DNA from: an uncultured Spirochaetaceae bacterium
Lineage (GTDB): Bacteria > Spirochaetota > Spirochaetia > Sphaerochaetales > Sphaerochaetaceae
NCBI GenBank assembly: GCA_945910645.1
Contig: CAMDZB010000003.1
Span: 1-64,000 of the forward strand
Direction: 5' to 3'
Length of the DNA stretch: 64,000 nt
Both the position numbers and the translations under genes were made by a program. Below the pieces are notes generated by a model that worked only from the letters and a program-made list of their open reading frames with translations, ran no database searches and was not told the origin of the DNA. Positions 30,551 through 41,186 of the stretch are shown in pieces (positions within the stretch are counted from its first letter, which is position 1; every line of letters begins with the position of its first letter).

Positions 30551-33500
30551 CTACAGAGATTTAACAAGGCGTAGTCCACCTTCTCCAAAAGTAAATTGTG
30601 TTGTATAAGGTTGAGACAATGATCCACCAATATTATAAGCGCTAAGAGCATTGATGTTATTCCATGATCCACCAACATGATATCGCGAGGTACTATTGCT
30701 GATAACATCATCAATACACTCAAACACATTTCCAGTCACATCATAAAGTCCAAGGAGGTTTGGCTTTGCTCCGTTTGGCCTTATAGCCAGGTCGCCATAT
30801 GCATCGCACCAATATTTTCCAACAGCCTGTGAGCCATAATCTACAGTGTTTTGATGCATTTGCGGATATATAGCATAATCTCGTGCTGTATCGCTGATTG
30901 TTGATGGCGTTGAGGTTGGGTCTCCACTGACTCCATCGTAGCGCTGAGCATAGAAACCCTGAGGAAGGGTTACGCCATTGCCCTCAAAAGCATTAAACCC
31001 TCTTGGAAGTGGGAATGGGGAGACTGATGCAAAGTATTGATATTCTACACGGGTTGGAAGCCTAAAGCCTGTTGCTCCAGGAACATGCTTAATAGTTCTC
31101 ATTACATCTTCATCATACACTTTAACCGGTTCGCCACTTAAGGTGCCATCAGCAGTATATGCAAACGTAAGATTTCCGCCCTTTGTTGTGTTATACCACT
31201 CCGTCACAGCGTTAGAGAAGATAACAGCATCAATCCATGCTATGCTTGCAGGATCAACAGAACTTTTTCTATTTCCTCTGTTTTCACCTTCATTTAAATA
31301 TCCAAGATATTCGTTCAAGTCATTATCACGGTTGATGAATCTAAACTCATACCCATTATCCATTGCCCACGCGGTTATAACTTTGAAGAATCCTCCAGTC
31401 ACTGTGATATCAGCAACAGCAAAGTCACCTTCTATATCCGCAGTTTGTGAAGGTTTTTCAGTATTAGATGAATTTCCTTCTGCTGTCGAAAGTGGCCACT
31501 TGATGCCACCCTTGAGCGCAATAAAACTCATAGTTTGGTCAATTGTCCCGTCAGGACAGTGTTCCGTTCTCCATCCACTATAAGCCTTGTTCTGCTCAGC
31601 TCTTGTGATTGTAATATCAAGCGCGCTGTTGTAGTAGTCTGTTGAATTGTAGTAGAACTCAAGTGGTGAGAGTGCAAGGTCAACAGTGTCCGTTCCATCT
31701 CCTCCCTTAAGGTCACTGTATGGAATCTCAATTGAGACTGTGCCTAAGTTAGAGATGCTTGGCGTTCCTGATATTCTGAGTCTGATTTCGCTCTTGTCTT
31801 TGACAGAATCCACAATTGCATATGTGAATGAATCGCGTCCAAGTAGGTCTTCAAGAGGTGCAAACCACTTTTTCACGTCATTTGATGTGAGGTCGTCTCT
31901 AAATACAACCTTTGGTGTGATGGATTTGCCTGTGCTGTCTACGCTGTCGAGTGTAATCTTAACATTGATGCTTCCACTCTCGCCTCCGAGTCTATTTCCC
32001 ACTCTTGCGCCAATTGGATAATACCTTGTGCCTGAGTAGATTGTGGTAACATCTCCATTTGCCTTGTCCTTTTCAATAAGCGTGCTGACTGCAGTTCCTG
32101 CGTTCTTGTAGTAGAGAGTTGTTTCGTTTAACATCCACTCGTTATCATCTAGCCTGTTGTTTTGAATGTCATCCTTTGCGATGTTCAACCTGACGCTTTC
32201 AACAACGTTCTTTGTGGATACGATCTTGCCTCTTAGGCGTACTGTGATGTAATCGTCTCCTCTGTCTACTATAGATACTGTTGGTTTTCCGTCTGTGTTC
32301 TTTAGGAAGTTTGGTGAGTTAAGCAGGTCTTCAAACCAGATGTTGAGTTTTTCTTCTGTTATATCAGAAACAAAGTTAGATATGGTCTCTGATGATACAT
32401 ACTTTTCAAGATCTGATGTTGGATTATTATTGTCATCACGTATGTTCACGTATGGAACAACGCTGAGCCTAATGAGCTGACCGTCGCCGTTGTTAAGGCT
32501 GACATGTTCTGTTGCCTCAATTGGCTGATTTTTTGAACCTATACCTTCAATTTCAACTCTATACTTGATCTTCTCCCAGAACGCATTGATTACAACTTTA
32601 AGCTCTCTTTGCGTATCATCTTCTAAGTTCTGTAGATATTTGTCTTCTGGTGTGAACTTTGTCACAGGGTTCTCACCAATCACATACATTGTATTGACAT
32701 CTTCATCGCCATTGTTAAGCTGAGCCTTCCATCCAAGGAGCCTATACCCTTTTGCTGAGACTGAAGGAAGATTGACGGTTGTTGCATTGCTTGACCAAAT
32801 GGCCTTGGCTGTACCATCAGCCTTGATGCTATATGGTTGACCATCATACTCTGATATAAATGTAGTCTTAAGATCTCCGTTTGCATCTATGATGATTGTT
32901 CCAGGATCTTGCTCCTCTTCCCCTTCTACCTTATCTTTTGTATAAAGGAAGCCACCAAACTGGAATGAGCTTACACTTGGAGTCACTGAAATCTCAGGAC
33001 CAAGCCCGTCGTTTTCAACGTATCCTCTGTTGAATGTGACCCTCAATTCCTTTTTAATCGGTGTGATATGATTCATTGCTATTGCTTGTTTACCTTCAGG
33101 ATCTAATGACCATATTCCACCTACAGTATAATATAGAGCGTTATATGGCAATGAATTTTTCAAGCCTGTGTAATTATCACCATCAAGATTAATTTTGTAT
33201 GTGTTTGGCTTCCATGATGCAACGAGTGTTACATTGCTTTTGGGGTAATATTGGTTAAATAGCGCGTCAATTTTTGTTCTCTCAGCTACACCTATGAGCG
33301 TTTGCCCTTCCATCCATCCTAGGAATTCATAGCCATCCCTCTTAAGATATGGAAGCTTAATCGTATTATTTTCTCTGTCTATATACCACACAGCAATAGC
33401 AGCACTATCCTTCTCTATAGCTGCCTTTGTATTCATTAAAGCATTGCCAAATTCATCAAGAATAACTGTTCTGTCCTTATCGTCTGCTACTGCGTTAAAG

Positions 33501-34978
33501 TTCTTACCTGTTCCGCGATAGTTAATTTTAATTGGATCAGCCATGTCGTATGATTCAACGCCATCGTAGTACCCACGGAAGGTGTAAGCAAAGGTAGCTG
33601 TGTCGTTCTGAGGTGTAGTCTCACCTTCGATTTCAACATATTCTGCGCCTGCAACCCCGCCTTTTGGATATGAAAATGTTACTGTGTATTCCTTTTTAGG
33701 AACGGCAATTGATGTGAGTGTGCTGCCATCTGCTCTCATCCATGGCGAGCCTGTCTCATCTGATGCACTGAAGTTTGTGTCGTAGTAGATATACGTTGAT
33801 TCGCCTGCTGTGTCTGTGGCTCCATTGTTGTTCAGCGTCAATGCATGTTTATCAATAAGCTTTTGCCATTTTGCAGCAAGAGTTACATCCCCTTCAAGGT
33901 CCTTTCTCTTTCCGTTTTCATCAGGAGGATATGTGCCATTAATCACAGTTTCTGTTGTATCTCCAACCTCATACCATCCCAGGAATGCAAAGCCGAATGC
34001 TTCTGGAGTTTTGAGTGAGATAGGTGCGCTTTGGGCTGTCCACATTGCGCTGACTGTTAGATCCTTTGAGAGCGTTGCGCCCTGCTTGATCTTGCCGTCA
34101 GATTCAACATAGCCGTCGTATCTGTTGAAGTTGTAGACGTACTTGTCGTCCTTTGGTGGATTTACAACCGATATATCGCTGAGTTTCTTTGGATTTGTGT
34201 CGTATTTGATTGTGTATTCTCTCTTTGGAGGTGTGATGTGTGTTAACTGTTCATCCTTTTCCTTTGTGTTGTACCACTTGTTGTCCTTTACGCTGTAGTA
34301 GATCTCAGTATCGCCTTCTGTTGTGCCCTTGTTTGAATCAAGCGTGAGCGTGTATACGTGATTGTCATCCCATCTTGCGTAGAGCGTTGTTTCTACGCTC
34401 GTTGGCTTGAATTTCCTGTAGTTCGGATCTGCTGCGTTGGATGCATAGATAATGGTTGAGGTTGGATCTGTAGACCAACCTAAGAATTCCATATCTTTAT
34501 CGGTTGTTTCTAAGATGTACTTAGGGTCTGATAGATCAATTGAATCTATATCGGTGCCTTTAATAGTCATATTGCTCCAGGTTGCACTCACCTTCGTGTT
34601 TTTTAAAATCCTTGCCTGATTATCTATGTAACCAGAATTATCAATGATATCACCGTAGCCATCGAATTTGTGACTAAAGGTAACATCTAAAGGCGTATTA
34701 CCATAAGTGGTTACAAACTTAACCTTGTACTCTTTTTTTGGTACTGGGACGTCTTGAATGTAGTCGTAACCTGTAGGCTCGCTATACCAAAGTCCATCTG
34801 TTGCGTTGAAGTAAATCTCTTTTACATCCTGAGTGGTTGCACCACTTCCATCTAGCGTTAGGGAATACATTATGCCACTTGCGTTGCTACAAGCTGAGAA
34901 CGAAAGCAGGATTACTACGAATAAAATTGAAAATATCAATGTGAATTTTTGTTTGTTATTCTTGAAAAATTTTAGCAT
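30551..34978 (-). CDS. Giant lipoprotein with InlB B-type (Listeria-Bacteroides) repeats and C-terminal FGE-sulfatase/C-type-lectin-like domain
   Basis: Lipobox SFSACSNA; repeats such as GYEFLGWMEGQ...NVTLVASWKP; C-term GFRLPTRVEYQYFA...GLYDVTGNVFECIDD...YHVGGSWNN...GLRLVKSL. Confidence 0.83.
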   Translation of the reverse strand: MLKFFKNNKQKFTLIFSILFVVILLSFSACSNASGIMYSLTLDGSGATTQDVKEIYFNATDGLWYSEPTGYDYIQDVPVPKKEYKVKFVTTYGNTPLDVTFSHKFDGYGDIIDNSGYIDNQARILKNTKVSATWSNMTIKGTDIDSIDLSDPKYILETTDKDMEFLGWSTDPTSTIIYASNAADPNYRKFKPTSVETTLYARWDDNHVYTLTLDSNKGTTEGDTEIYYSVKDNKWYNTKEKDEQLTHITPPKREYTIKYDTNPKKLSDISVVNPPKDDKYVYNFNRYDGYVESDGKIKQGATLSKDLTVSAMWTAQSAPISLKTPEAFGFAFLGWYEVGDTTETVINGTYPPDENGKRKDLEGDVTLAAKWQKLIDKHALTLNNNGATDTAGESTYIYYDTNFSASDETGSPWMRADGSTLTSIAVPKKEYTVTFSYPKGGVAGAEYVEIEGETTPQNDTATFAYTFRGYYDGVESYDMADPIKINYRGTGKNFNAVADDKDRTVILDEFGNALMNTKAAIEKDSAAIAVWYIDRENNTIKLPYLKRDGYEFLGWMEGQTLIGVAERTKIDALFNQYYPKSNVTLVASWKPNTYKINLDGDNYTGLKNSLPYNALYYTVGGIWSLDPEGKQAIAMNHITPIKKELRVTFNRGYVENDGLGPEISVTPSVSSFQFGGFLYTKDKVEGEEEQDPGTIIIDANGDLKTTFISEYDGQPYSIKADGTAKAIWSSNATTVNLPSVSAKGYRLLGWKAQLNNGDEDVNTMYVIGENPVTKFTPEDKYLQNLEDDTQRELKVVINAFWEKIKYRVEIEGIGSKNQPIEATEHVSLNNGDGQLIRLSVVPYVNIRDDNNNPTSDLEKYVSSETISNFVSDITEEKLNIWFEDLLNSPNFLKNTDGKPTVSIVDRGDDYITVRLRGKIVSTKNVVESVRLNIAKDDIQNNRLDDNEWMLNETTLYYKNAGTAVSTLIEKDKANGDVTTIYSGTRYYPIGARVGNRLGGESGSINVKITLDSVDSTGKSITPKVVFRDDLTSNDVKKWFAPLEDLLGRDSFTYAIVDSVKDKSEIRLRISGTPSISNLGTVSIEIPYSDLKGGDGTDTVDLALSPLEFYYNSTDYYNSALDITITRAEQNKAYSGWRTEHCPDGTIDQTMSFIALKGGIKWPLSTAEGNSSNTEKPSQTADIEGDFAVADITVTGGFFKVITAWAMDNGYEFRFINRDNDLNEYLGYLNEGENRGNRKSSVDPASIAWIDAVIFSNAVTEWYNTTKGGNLTFAYTADGTLSGEPVKVYDEDVMRTIKHVPGATGFRLPTRVEYQYFASVSPFPLPRGFNAFEGNGVTLPQGFYAQRYDGVSGDPTSTPSTISDTARDYAIYPQMHQNTVDYGSQAVGKYWCDAYGDLAIRPNGAKPNLLGLYDVTGNVFECIDDVISNSTSRYHVGGSWNNINALSAYNIGGSLSQPYTTQFTFGEGGLRLVKSL

Positions 34979-35034
34979 AGCATACCCCTAAATTTTTATT
35001 ATATATATAATAATGCCAAAAATCAAACACCACG

Positions 35035-35829
35035 TTATTCTGAAATTGTCAAGCGCTCTATGGATACGCATTTACCTGTGACCTTATCAATTTCCACCTT
35101 TACGCCCATCATAACGGCATCTGTATCAGACGGTGTGATTTTTATTGGAAGGCATTCACGTGACTTTCTGATCGAGAGCTCAATATCCCCTCCAATCACC
35201 GAGTGCTTTGCTCCGCACATGCCAACGTCTGTGATATATCCAGTGCCATCGAGTATCTTCTCATCCATGGTCTGAACGTGTGTGTGAGTGCCGCAAATTG
35301 CGCTCACCTTACCGCGTGAATACATAAAAAGCGCTTCTTTTTCATCCGTATTTTCGCCGTGTACATCGATAAAGATGATAGGCGTAACCTTTGATACGTT
35401 CTTTATGATTCTGTCTATTGCCTTAAATGGCGAGTCTACAGCGCCCATAATACCTGAGTGGGTGTGAATGTTACCAACGCCAACCTTTACAGAACCAAGG
35501 TCGTATATTCCATACCCAACTCCAGGCGTTCCTGTCTGGAAGTTCTCAGGGCGTAGAAGAGTTGAGGTTGTCTCCAACGTCTTTATGATCTCCTCCCTCT
35601 CAAGGCCATGATTACCAAGGGTTACAACGTCAGCCCCTGATGCCTTAAGATCTGCAAAGGTCTTATCGTCTATGCCATAGCCATCTGCTGAATTTTCACC
35701 GTTAACTATCACCATATCGGCGTGGTAATCCTGTCTGATCTTTGAAAGAGAAAAGCGGAGGGCTCGCATTCCTGCCCCTCCGCATACGTCTCCGAAAAAT
35801 AGAATTGTTAGAGTTTGATTATCCTGCAT
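35035..35829 (-). CDS. ymdB: YmdB-family metallophosphoesterase
   Basis: FFGDVCGGAGMRAL, VNGENSADGYGID, VTLGNHGLER, CGTHTHVQTMDEKIL. Confidence 0.9.
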   Translation of the reverse strand: MQDNQTLTILFFGDVCGGAGMRALRFSLSKIRQDYHADMVIVNGENSADGYGIDDKTFADLKASGADVVTLGNHGLEREEIIKTLETTSTLLRPENFQTGTPGVGYGIYDLGSVKVGVGNIHTHSGIMGAVDSPFKAIDRIIKNVSKVTPIIFIDVHGENTDEKEALFMYSRGKVSAICGTHTHVQTMDEKILDGTGYITDVGMCGAKHSVIGGDIELSIRKSRECLPIKITPSDTDAVMMGVKVEIDKVTGKCVSIERLTISE

Positions 35830-37360
35830 ACTCTACAAAACGTCTCTCCCTTGTGAGTGTAACTTTAATCTTTCCAGGATACTTGAGCTCAGCCTTGATT
35901 CTGTCTGTAATGCGCTTTGCCAAGTCGTGTGCCTCTTCGTCTGTGACCTTTTCAGGGCTCACTATAACCCTGAGTTCACGGCCTGCCTGGATGGCAAATG
36001 CCTTTTCAACTCCGTCTATGCTGAGTGCGATGTTTTCAAGGTTCTCAAGGCGGTTGATGTAGTTCTCTTCACTGTCGTTACGTGCACCGGTTCTTGAAGC
36101 TGAAATTTTATCTGCAATCTTTACGATTAGCGCTTCAATGGTCTTTGCAGGCACTTCATCGTGGTGTGATGCAATTGCGTTTACAACTTCGTCGCATTCG
36201 CCAAGGTCATGCGCCAACCTAGCTCCATACTCTGCATGCCCTTTCTCGCTCTCATTAGCTGCGCCCTTTCCGATATCGTGAAGAAGTGCTGCCCTCTTTG
36301 CAATCTCTGCGTTTGCTCCGAGTTCTGATGCAATCATACCTGCAAGATATGCGCATTCCTTACTATGAAGCAGTACGTTCTGCGAGTAGCTGTAGCGGAA
36401 GTGTAGACGCCCGAGTGCACGGATGAGCCCTGCACTCATTGAGCTGAAGCCAAGCTCCATTGCAACTTCCTCGCCCTTTTCAAGCTGTATCTTCTTAACT
36501 TCCTTTGTTACCTTGTTTACCACATCCTCGATTCTTGCAGGGTGGATTCGTCCATCGCTTACGAGAGTCTCTAGCGTGCGTTTTGCAATTTCACGGCGTA
36601 CAGGATCAAAACAGCTTACTACCACTGCATCAGGCGTATCATCGATCACGATGTCTGCGCCAGTTAGCGTTTCTATTGAGCGGATGTTTCTACCCTCACG
36701 GCCTATGATGCGCCCCTTCATCTCATCGGATGGAAGAGATACAGTTGATACTGCTCTGATTCCCGATGCTGTCTCTGACGCTAAGCGCTGCATGCTCTCA
36801 AGGATGATGTCGCGCGCTTTACGATCAGCCTCGAGTGTGGCTTCATACTCAATCTTCTTGACGTAGGTGTAAGCGTCTTTTTTAGCCTCGTCTTCGATTA
36901 GAGCGATGAGTTCTTCCTTCGCCTGCTCCTTTGTGCAGCCTGCAACGCGCTCCTTCTCTCTGTCTAACTCTACTTTTTGCGAATCAACTTCTGATAGTTT
37001 AACGTTTAGCGAATTCTCTTTGTCGCTTAGGGTTTGCTTATATATTTCAAGATCGGCGTTTTTCTTTTCTAAGTTTTCTTCTTTAGCCTGAAGGCGCTTC
37101 TCGATATTTTGTAATTCTAGACGAGAACTTCTTACCTCTCTATCTAGTTCGAGACGTTCCTTCTGTATCTCTTCACGACCAGAAATAATAATTTCGTTCT
37201 TCTTTATTTCTGCGTCACGAACAGCTTCTTTACTTATTCTAACAGCCTTCTGCTCTGCACTTGTAAGCTTCATTTTGCCATATGTGTAGCGCAAAAGATA
37301 TCCAATCAAACTTCCTATAAGCAAACAAACGAGTCCTGCTATCCATACAATGGCGTCCAT
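35819..37360 (-). CDS. rny: Ribonuclease Y
   Basis: N-terminal TM + coiled coil, KH domain GRIIGREGRNIRSIETLTGADIVID, HD domain LLHDIGKG. Confidence 0.96.
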   Translation of the reverse strand: MDAIVWIAGLVCLLIGSLIGYLLRYTYGKMKLTSAEQKAVRISKEAVRDAEIKKNEIIISGREEIQKERLELDREVRSSRLELQNIEKRLQAKEENLEKKNADLEIYKQTLSDKENSLNVKLSEVDSQKVELDREKERVAGCTKEQAKEELIALIEDEAKKDAYTYVKKIEYEATLEADRKARDIILESMQRLASETASGIRAVSTVSLPSDEMKGRIIGREGRNIRSIETLTGADIVIDDTPDAVVVSCFDPVRREIAKRTLETLVSDGRIHPARIEDVVNKVTKEVKKIQLEKGEEVAMELGFSSMSAGLIRALGRLHFRYSYSQNVLLHSKECAYLAGMIASELGANAEIAKRAALLHDIGKGAANESEKGHAEYGARLAHDLGECDEVVNAIASHHDEVPAKTIEALIVKIADKISASRTGARNDSEENYINRLENLENIALSIDGVEKAFAIQAGRELRVIVSPEKVTDEEAHDLAKRITDRIKAELKYPGKIKVTLTRERRFVEYAG

Positions 37361-37436
37361 ATTGACCTCCGTTTGTTCGTTTTTATTTTATGTAAGTATA
37401 CTGTAATTTTTGCTATAAATCAATGTAATTTTTATA

Positions 37437-38075
37437 CTAAGATGTCGACTTTTTGTTTTTAATCTCCGATGCTGTAAAGGCGATCAGCATCCCAATTACT
37501 CCAACAACTACAGCGCTATCTGAAATGTTAAATGTCGGCCAGTATTCCATGCCTAAAAATCCGTAGAGCTTTACGGATATAAAGTCCACAACGCCATCAG
37601 GGCGGATAAACCTGTCGATTAGCGTTCCACATCCGCCTCCAAGGATGAGCGAGAGGAAGTACACTTCAGGTCTATTGAACTTGAACTTTTCACGTCCCCC
37701 AACAACAGCATACGCCACAACTATCATCAAAAGAATCGGCACGATGAATATAATAAGGGCGCGCAAAAAGCCATTCAACTCTGACCCTACAGAGAAGCCT
37801 GCACCTAGGTTCCTCACGTGGATGAATGTGAGAAAGTCGCCTAGCACTTTTACGCTGTTTTTAGAGTTCGGATACGTCCAAATTGGTATGTTTTTGATCA
37901 CTAGAAGCTTTGTAATCTGATCTACAATTATAACTGCTATGCTCAAAATTAGAGGCTTATAATCGATACGGTTAATCTTTAAATCCTTCGCTTTCATCTT
38001 ATTGTCCTGTTGTTTTCGTTGTTCCTCTATTTTTTTTTCATCTATCCTTGTATTACATTCCTGTTGGTATATCAA
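37437..38075 (-). CDS. lspA: Lipoprotein signal peptidase II; start may be internal (MKAKDLKINRIDY)
   Basis: IIVDQITKLLVI, GGCGTLIDRF, GVVDFI, FNISDSAVVVG. Confidence 0.92.
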   Translation of the reverse strand: MIYQQECNTRIDEKKIEEQRKQQDNKMKAKDLKINRIDYKPLILSIAVIIVDQITKLLVIKNIPIWTYPNSKNSVKVLGDFLTFIHVRNLGAGFSVGSELNGFLRALIIFIVPILLMIVVAYAVVGGREKFKFNRPEVYFLSLILGGGCGTLIDRFIRPDGVVDFISVKLYGFLGMEYWPTFNISDSAVVVGVIGMLIAFTASEIKNKKSTS

Positions 38076-38820
38076 GAAATGTACAGGTAAGATCCTTTCC
38101 TTGAAGGAACTTCATTATGCTCTTAACTCCATACGTCTCTGTAAGGTAATGTCCGCCTGAGATCATGCTCATAGCGCGCTCCTTACATATATGATAGAGT
38201 ATGTGCTGATGTTCACCTGTGATGTAAACATCGGCATTTTCATCCATCGCAGCATCAAGATCCTCCTCTTCTGCCGCCCCACCTGAGATGATACCAACTC
38301 TGTTGATGCCTGAGGTTTTTCCAAACGGCAGTACGAGTAGGTCATTGTCCTTATTAAATCCAAGTGATGCTACAATATCATCTATAGACATTTGTTTAGG
38401 TGTGTCCCCCACAACGCCGATTAGGGAACCTCTGAACTCACCGAACATCTTTCTATTCCTAAGTCCAAGCGCATTTGCAAGCTCTGCATTATTACCATAC
38501 AAAGGATGGGCATCAAGTGGCAAGTGGGCAGCGTAAAGCGCAATGTCGTTCTTAATGAGCGTCTGAATCCTATTAAAATGCGTCCCCTTGATAGCAAGCG
38601 GATGCCCCCAGAAGAGTCCGTGGTGTACAAAAAGCATATCAGCTCCCCACTCCTTTGCCTTAGTGATGCTCTCCAATGATGCGTCTACGGCCACTGCTAC
38701 CCTGTTGATGCAGCTCTTACAGGTGTCAACTTGAACGCCGTTAAGCGAAATGTCTGATTTCTTAAAGTCCTCGAGCAATAGCGTTTTATCTAAAAGTTCA
38801 TAAAGCTCTTGTTTTTTCAT
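38053..38820 (-). CDS. Nif3/YqfO-like dinuclear metal centre protein
   Basis: DMLFVHHGLFWG, YAAHLPLDAHPLYGNNAELA, GEHQHILYHICKERAMSMISGGHYLTE. Confidence 0.9.
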   Translation of the reverse strand: MKKQELYELLDKTLLLEDFKKSDISLNGVQVDTCKSCINRVAVAVDASLESITKAKEWGADMLFVHHGLFWGHPLAIKGTHFNRIQTLIKNDIALYAAHLPLDAHPLYGNNAELANALGLRNRKMFGEFRGSLIGVVGDTPKQMSIDDIVASLGFNKDNDLLVLPFGKTSGINRVGIISGGAAEEEDLDAAMDENADVYITGEHQHILYHICKERAMSMISGGHYLTETYGVKSIMKFLQGKDLTCTFLDIPTGM

Positions 38821-41186
38821 ATCTTTACCACCTTATCTGTAGTTACTGGGAATACGGATTCCCGTCCTGAGTCGAATCTGATGTCCATAAGATACCTTTC
38901 TTTTAATGGGCGGATGTTGATTACAACACCCTCACCTACGTCGTCTTTTCTAACTCTGTCGCCCTTCTTGAACGGCAGTGTTTTGAGAACCTCCTCGGAC
39001 ACTTCCTTTTTTATGAGGATTGGCGCCTTTTTAAAGCCGTTATTCTCAAGTTCCGATGCCCTTTTAAGGCGCGAGAGTACATCGCTCTTATCTTCCCTAT
39101 GACTGGCGTTTGATTTGAACGACGACTTGAGGTAGGACGGAATGAGGTCGCTGTCGTTCATTCTTGAGCGGGATGAATTATTCGAGTAACCCTTGTAGCT
39201 GTTCGAGTAGCCGTTTGAGTAGCTGTTCGAGTAACCTCTGTAGCCTGAGTCATCGTATGATGAGTACCTTGAGAAGGTGCGCTCATCGTGAAGGTCGTAA
39301 TACTCCCTATCCATGTCTTTTATGAATACAGACGGGGTTGTAGGCTCAGGGTGACCGAACTTGAAGCGTAGAGCGGAGCTTGTGATGTAAAGGGTATGGC
39401 GCGCCCTTGTGATCGCAACGTACATGAGTCGTCTCTCCTCCTCAACGTCATCTGACATCCCCGATGGAAAGAGCCCTTGCTCAACGCCTGTGATGAACAC
39501 TCTGTCGTATTCAAGCCCTTTAACGCCATGGATTGATGAGAGCGCCACTCCCTCTGTTGCCTTTGTGTCCTGCTGGGATACAAGCGCCATCTGTTCAAGA
39601 AGGTCTATAACGCCCTTTTCACCACTTGAATAGTATCCCATCTGCTCAACAAGGTTATCAAGAGCCATTTTATGTGAATCGTTTACGTTGTTCTCCTTCT
39701 CATCTTCAAGCGTATAAAAGGCGTAGAGTTTTGAATCTGTAAGGAGCTTGTGAATAGCCTCGATGTTGTTGCCCTTCTTTAATATCTCATGTGATTCCTT
39801 AAGCGCTCTGACAAGATCATCCCTTTCGGCACTCGCCTTTGCTGAGAGCTTTTGGAACGATAATGCTTCAAGGACATTGCCGTTAAACGACTTTTCTGCA
39901 CTCTCAAGAATGCTTTGAAGGGTCTTTTCGCCAATGCCTCGTGATGGGCGCTCCATAACGCGTAGAAATGCAACGCTGTCCTTTGGATTGATCATGAAGG
40001 ACATGAGAGCAACAGCATCCTTAATATCACGTCTTTCGTAGAACGAGTTACCCCTGATCACGTAGTATGGGATGTTGTTCTCTATGAAGATCTTTTCAAA
40101 TTCCACGCTCTGTGAGTTCGTGCGGTAAAGTACGGCTGTTGATGAAAAATCCCTGTCTTTTAGTATGGTTTTTGCAACAAATGCGGCCTCTCGTCGTCCA
40201 TCGTCAAAGTAGTATACGCCTGGGCGCCCTCCCTTATCGTTTCCTGTCCAGAGGCGCTTTTCGTGTCGCGATTTGTTCTTTGAAATCACAGATGAGGCAA
40301 GTCCGATTATGTTTCCCGATGAGCGGTAGTTTTCCTCAAGTTTTACAACCTTGGAGCCCTTAAAGTACTCTTGGAATCGAAGGATGTGTTCAACCTCAGA
40401 GCCCCTGAAGCCGTAGATGCTCTGATCATCATCCCCTACAACGCAGATTATATTGTTATCGCCAATTAGGCACTTGAGAAGCGCAAACTGTGATGCATTC
40501 GTGTCCTGATATTCATCGACGAATATGTGTGTAAATCGTCTTTGTATATCCTTCCTCACAGCTACGTTTGTTGAAAGTAGCGCTGTTGGTAACAAGATAA
40601 GCTCAGGAAGGTCTACGTTACCGCTCTCCCTTAGTGCCGCATCGTATGTCTTGAAGTACTCGTGGACATCCGTATGCGAGTCGAAGTAATTCATGTAGGT
40701 TTTGACGTTGTAGCCTCGCTCTTTTGCAGCAAAGATGTTCTCTACAATCGGCTTTAAGTCTTTGATCTTCTCATCGGGGTACTTTGTGTGAAGAAGGCTC
40801 TTTGCATCCTCAGCGTCGTATATTACAAAGTTTGGATTGATATGAGCCTCATTTGACCATTCGCGTAGGATCATTGCGCCAAAGGAATGGAACGTCTTGA
40901 TCACCACTTTCTTTGCTCTCTCCTCACCGATGTATCTCTTGAGGCGTTCACGCATCTCTTCTGCAGCCTTATTTGTAAAAGTCACCGCAAGGATGTTGTA
41001 TGGCCTGATGCCTAGCACTTCTATGTCGTATACGATCTTTGAAATAATAGTTCGCGTCTTTCCGCTTCCTGCACCTGCAAGGATCAATAGCGGTGCATCG
41101 TTGATCAATACGGCTTCGCGCTGTTTGTCGTTAAGCGAGAGTGCATCAAGTATCTCGTCTTTGTTGAGCTTGTTATCTTCCTCCAC
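38817..41186 (-). CDS. UvrD/PcrA-type DNA helicase
   Basis: APLLILAGAGSGKTRTI, DEYQDTNASQF, GDDDQSIYGFRGSE, EEERRLMYVAITRA; Gly/Tyr/Ser/Asn low-complexity linker near C-terminus. Confidence 0.95.
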   Translation of the reverse strand: MEEDNKLNKDEILDALSLNDKQREAVLINDAPLLILAGAGSGKTRTIISKIVYDIEVLGIRPYNILAVTFTNKAAEEMRERLKRYIGEERAKKVVIKTFHSFGAMILREWSNEAHINPNFVIYDAEDAKSLLHTKYPDEKIKDLKPIVENIFAAKERGYNVKTYMNYFDSHTDVHEYFKTYDAALRESGNVDLPELILLPTALLSTNVAVRKDIQRRFTHIFVDEYQDTNASQFALLKCLIGDNNIICVVGDDDQSIYGFRGSEVEHILRFQEYFKGSKVVKLEENYRSSGNIIGLASSVISKNKSRHEKRLWTGNDKGGRPGVYYFDDGRREAAFVAKTILKDRDFSSTAVLYRTNSQSVEFEKIFIENNIPYYVIRGNSFYERRDIKDAVALMSFMINPKDSVAFLRVMERPSRGIGEKTLQSILESAEKSFNGNVLEALSFQKLSAKASAERDDLVRALKESHEILKKGNNIEAIHKLLTDSKLYAFYTLEDEKENNVNDSHKMALDNLVEQMGYYSSGEKGVIDLLEQMALVSQQDTKATEGVALSSIHGVKGLEYDRVFITGVEQGLFPSGMSDDVEEERRLMYVAITRARHTLYITSSALRFKFGHPEPTTPSVFIKDMDREYYDLHDERTFSRYSSYDDSGYRGYSNSYSNGYSNSYKGYSNNSSRSRMNDSDLIPSYLKSSFKSNASHREDKSDVLSRLKRASELENNGFKKAPILIKKEVSEEVLKTLPFKKGDRVRKDDVGEGVVINIRPLKERYLMDIRFDSGRESVFPVTTDKVVKI

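Noticed and set aside
30551-34978. A complete diversity-generating retroelement
   Set aside because: No reverse transcriptase ORF or A-mutated template repeat could be seen in the window; only the target-like domain is present, so it is reported only as a lead.
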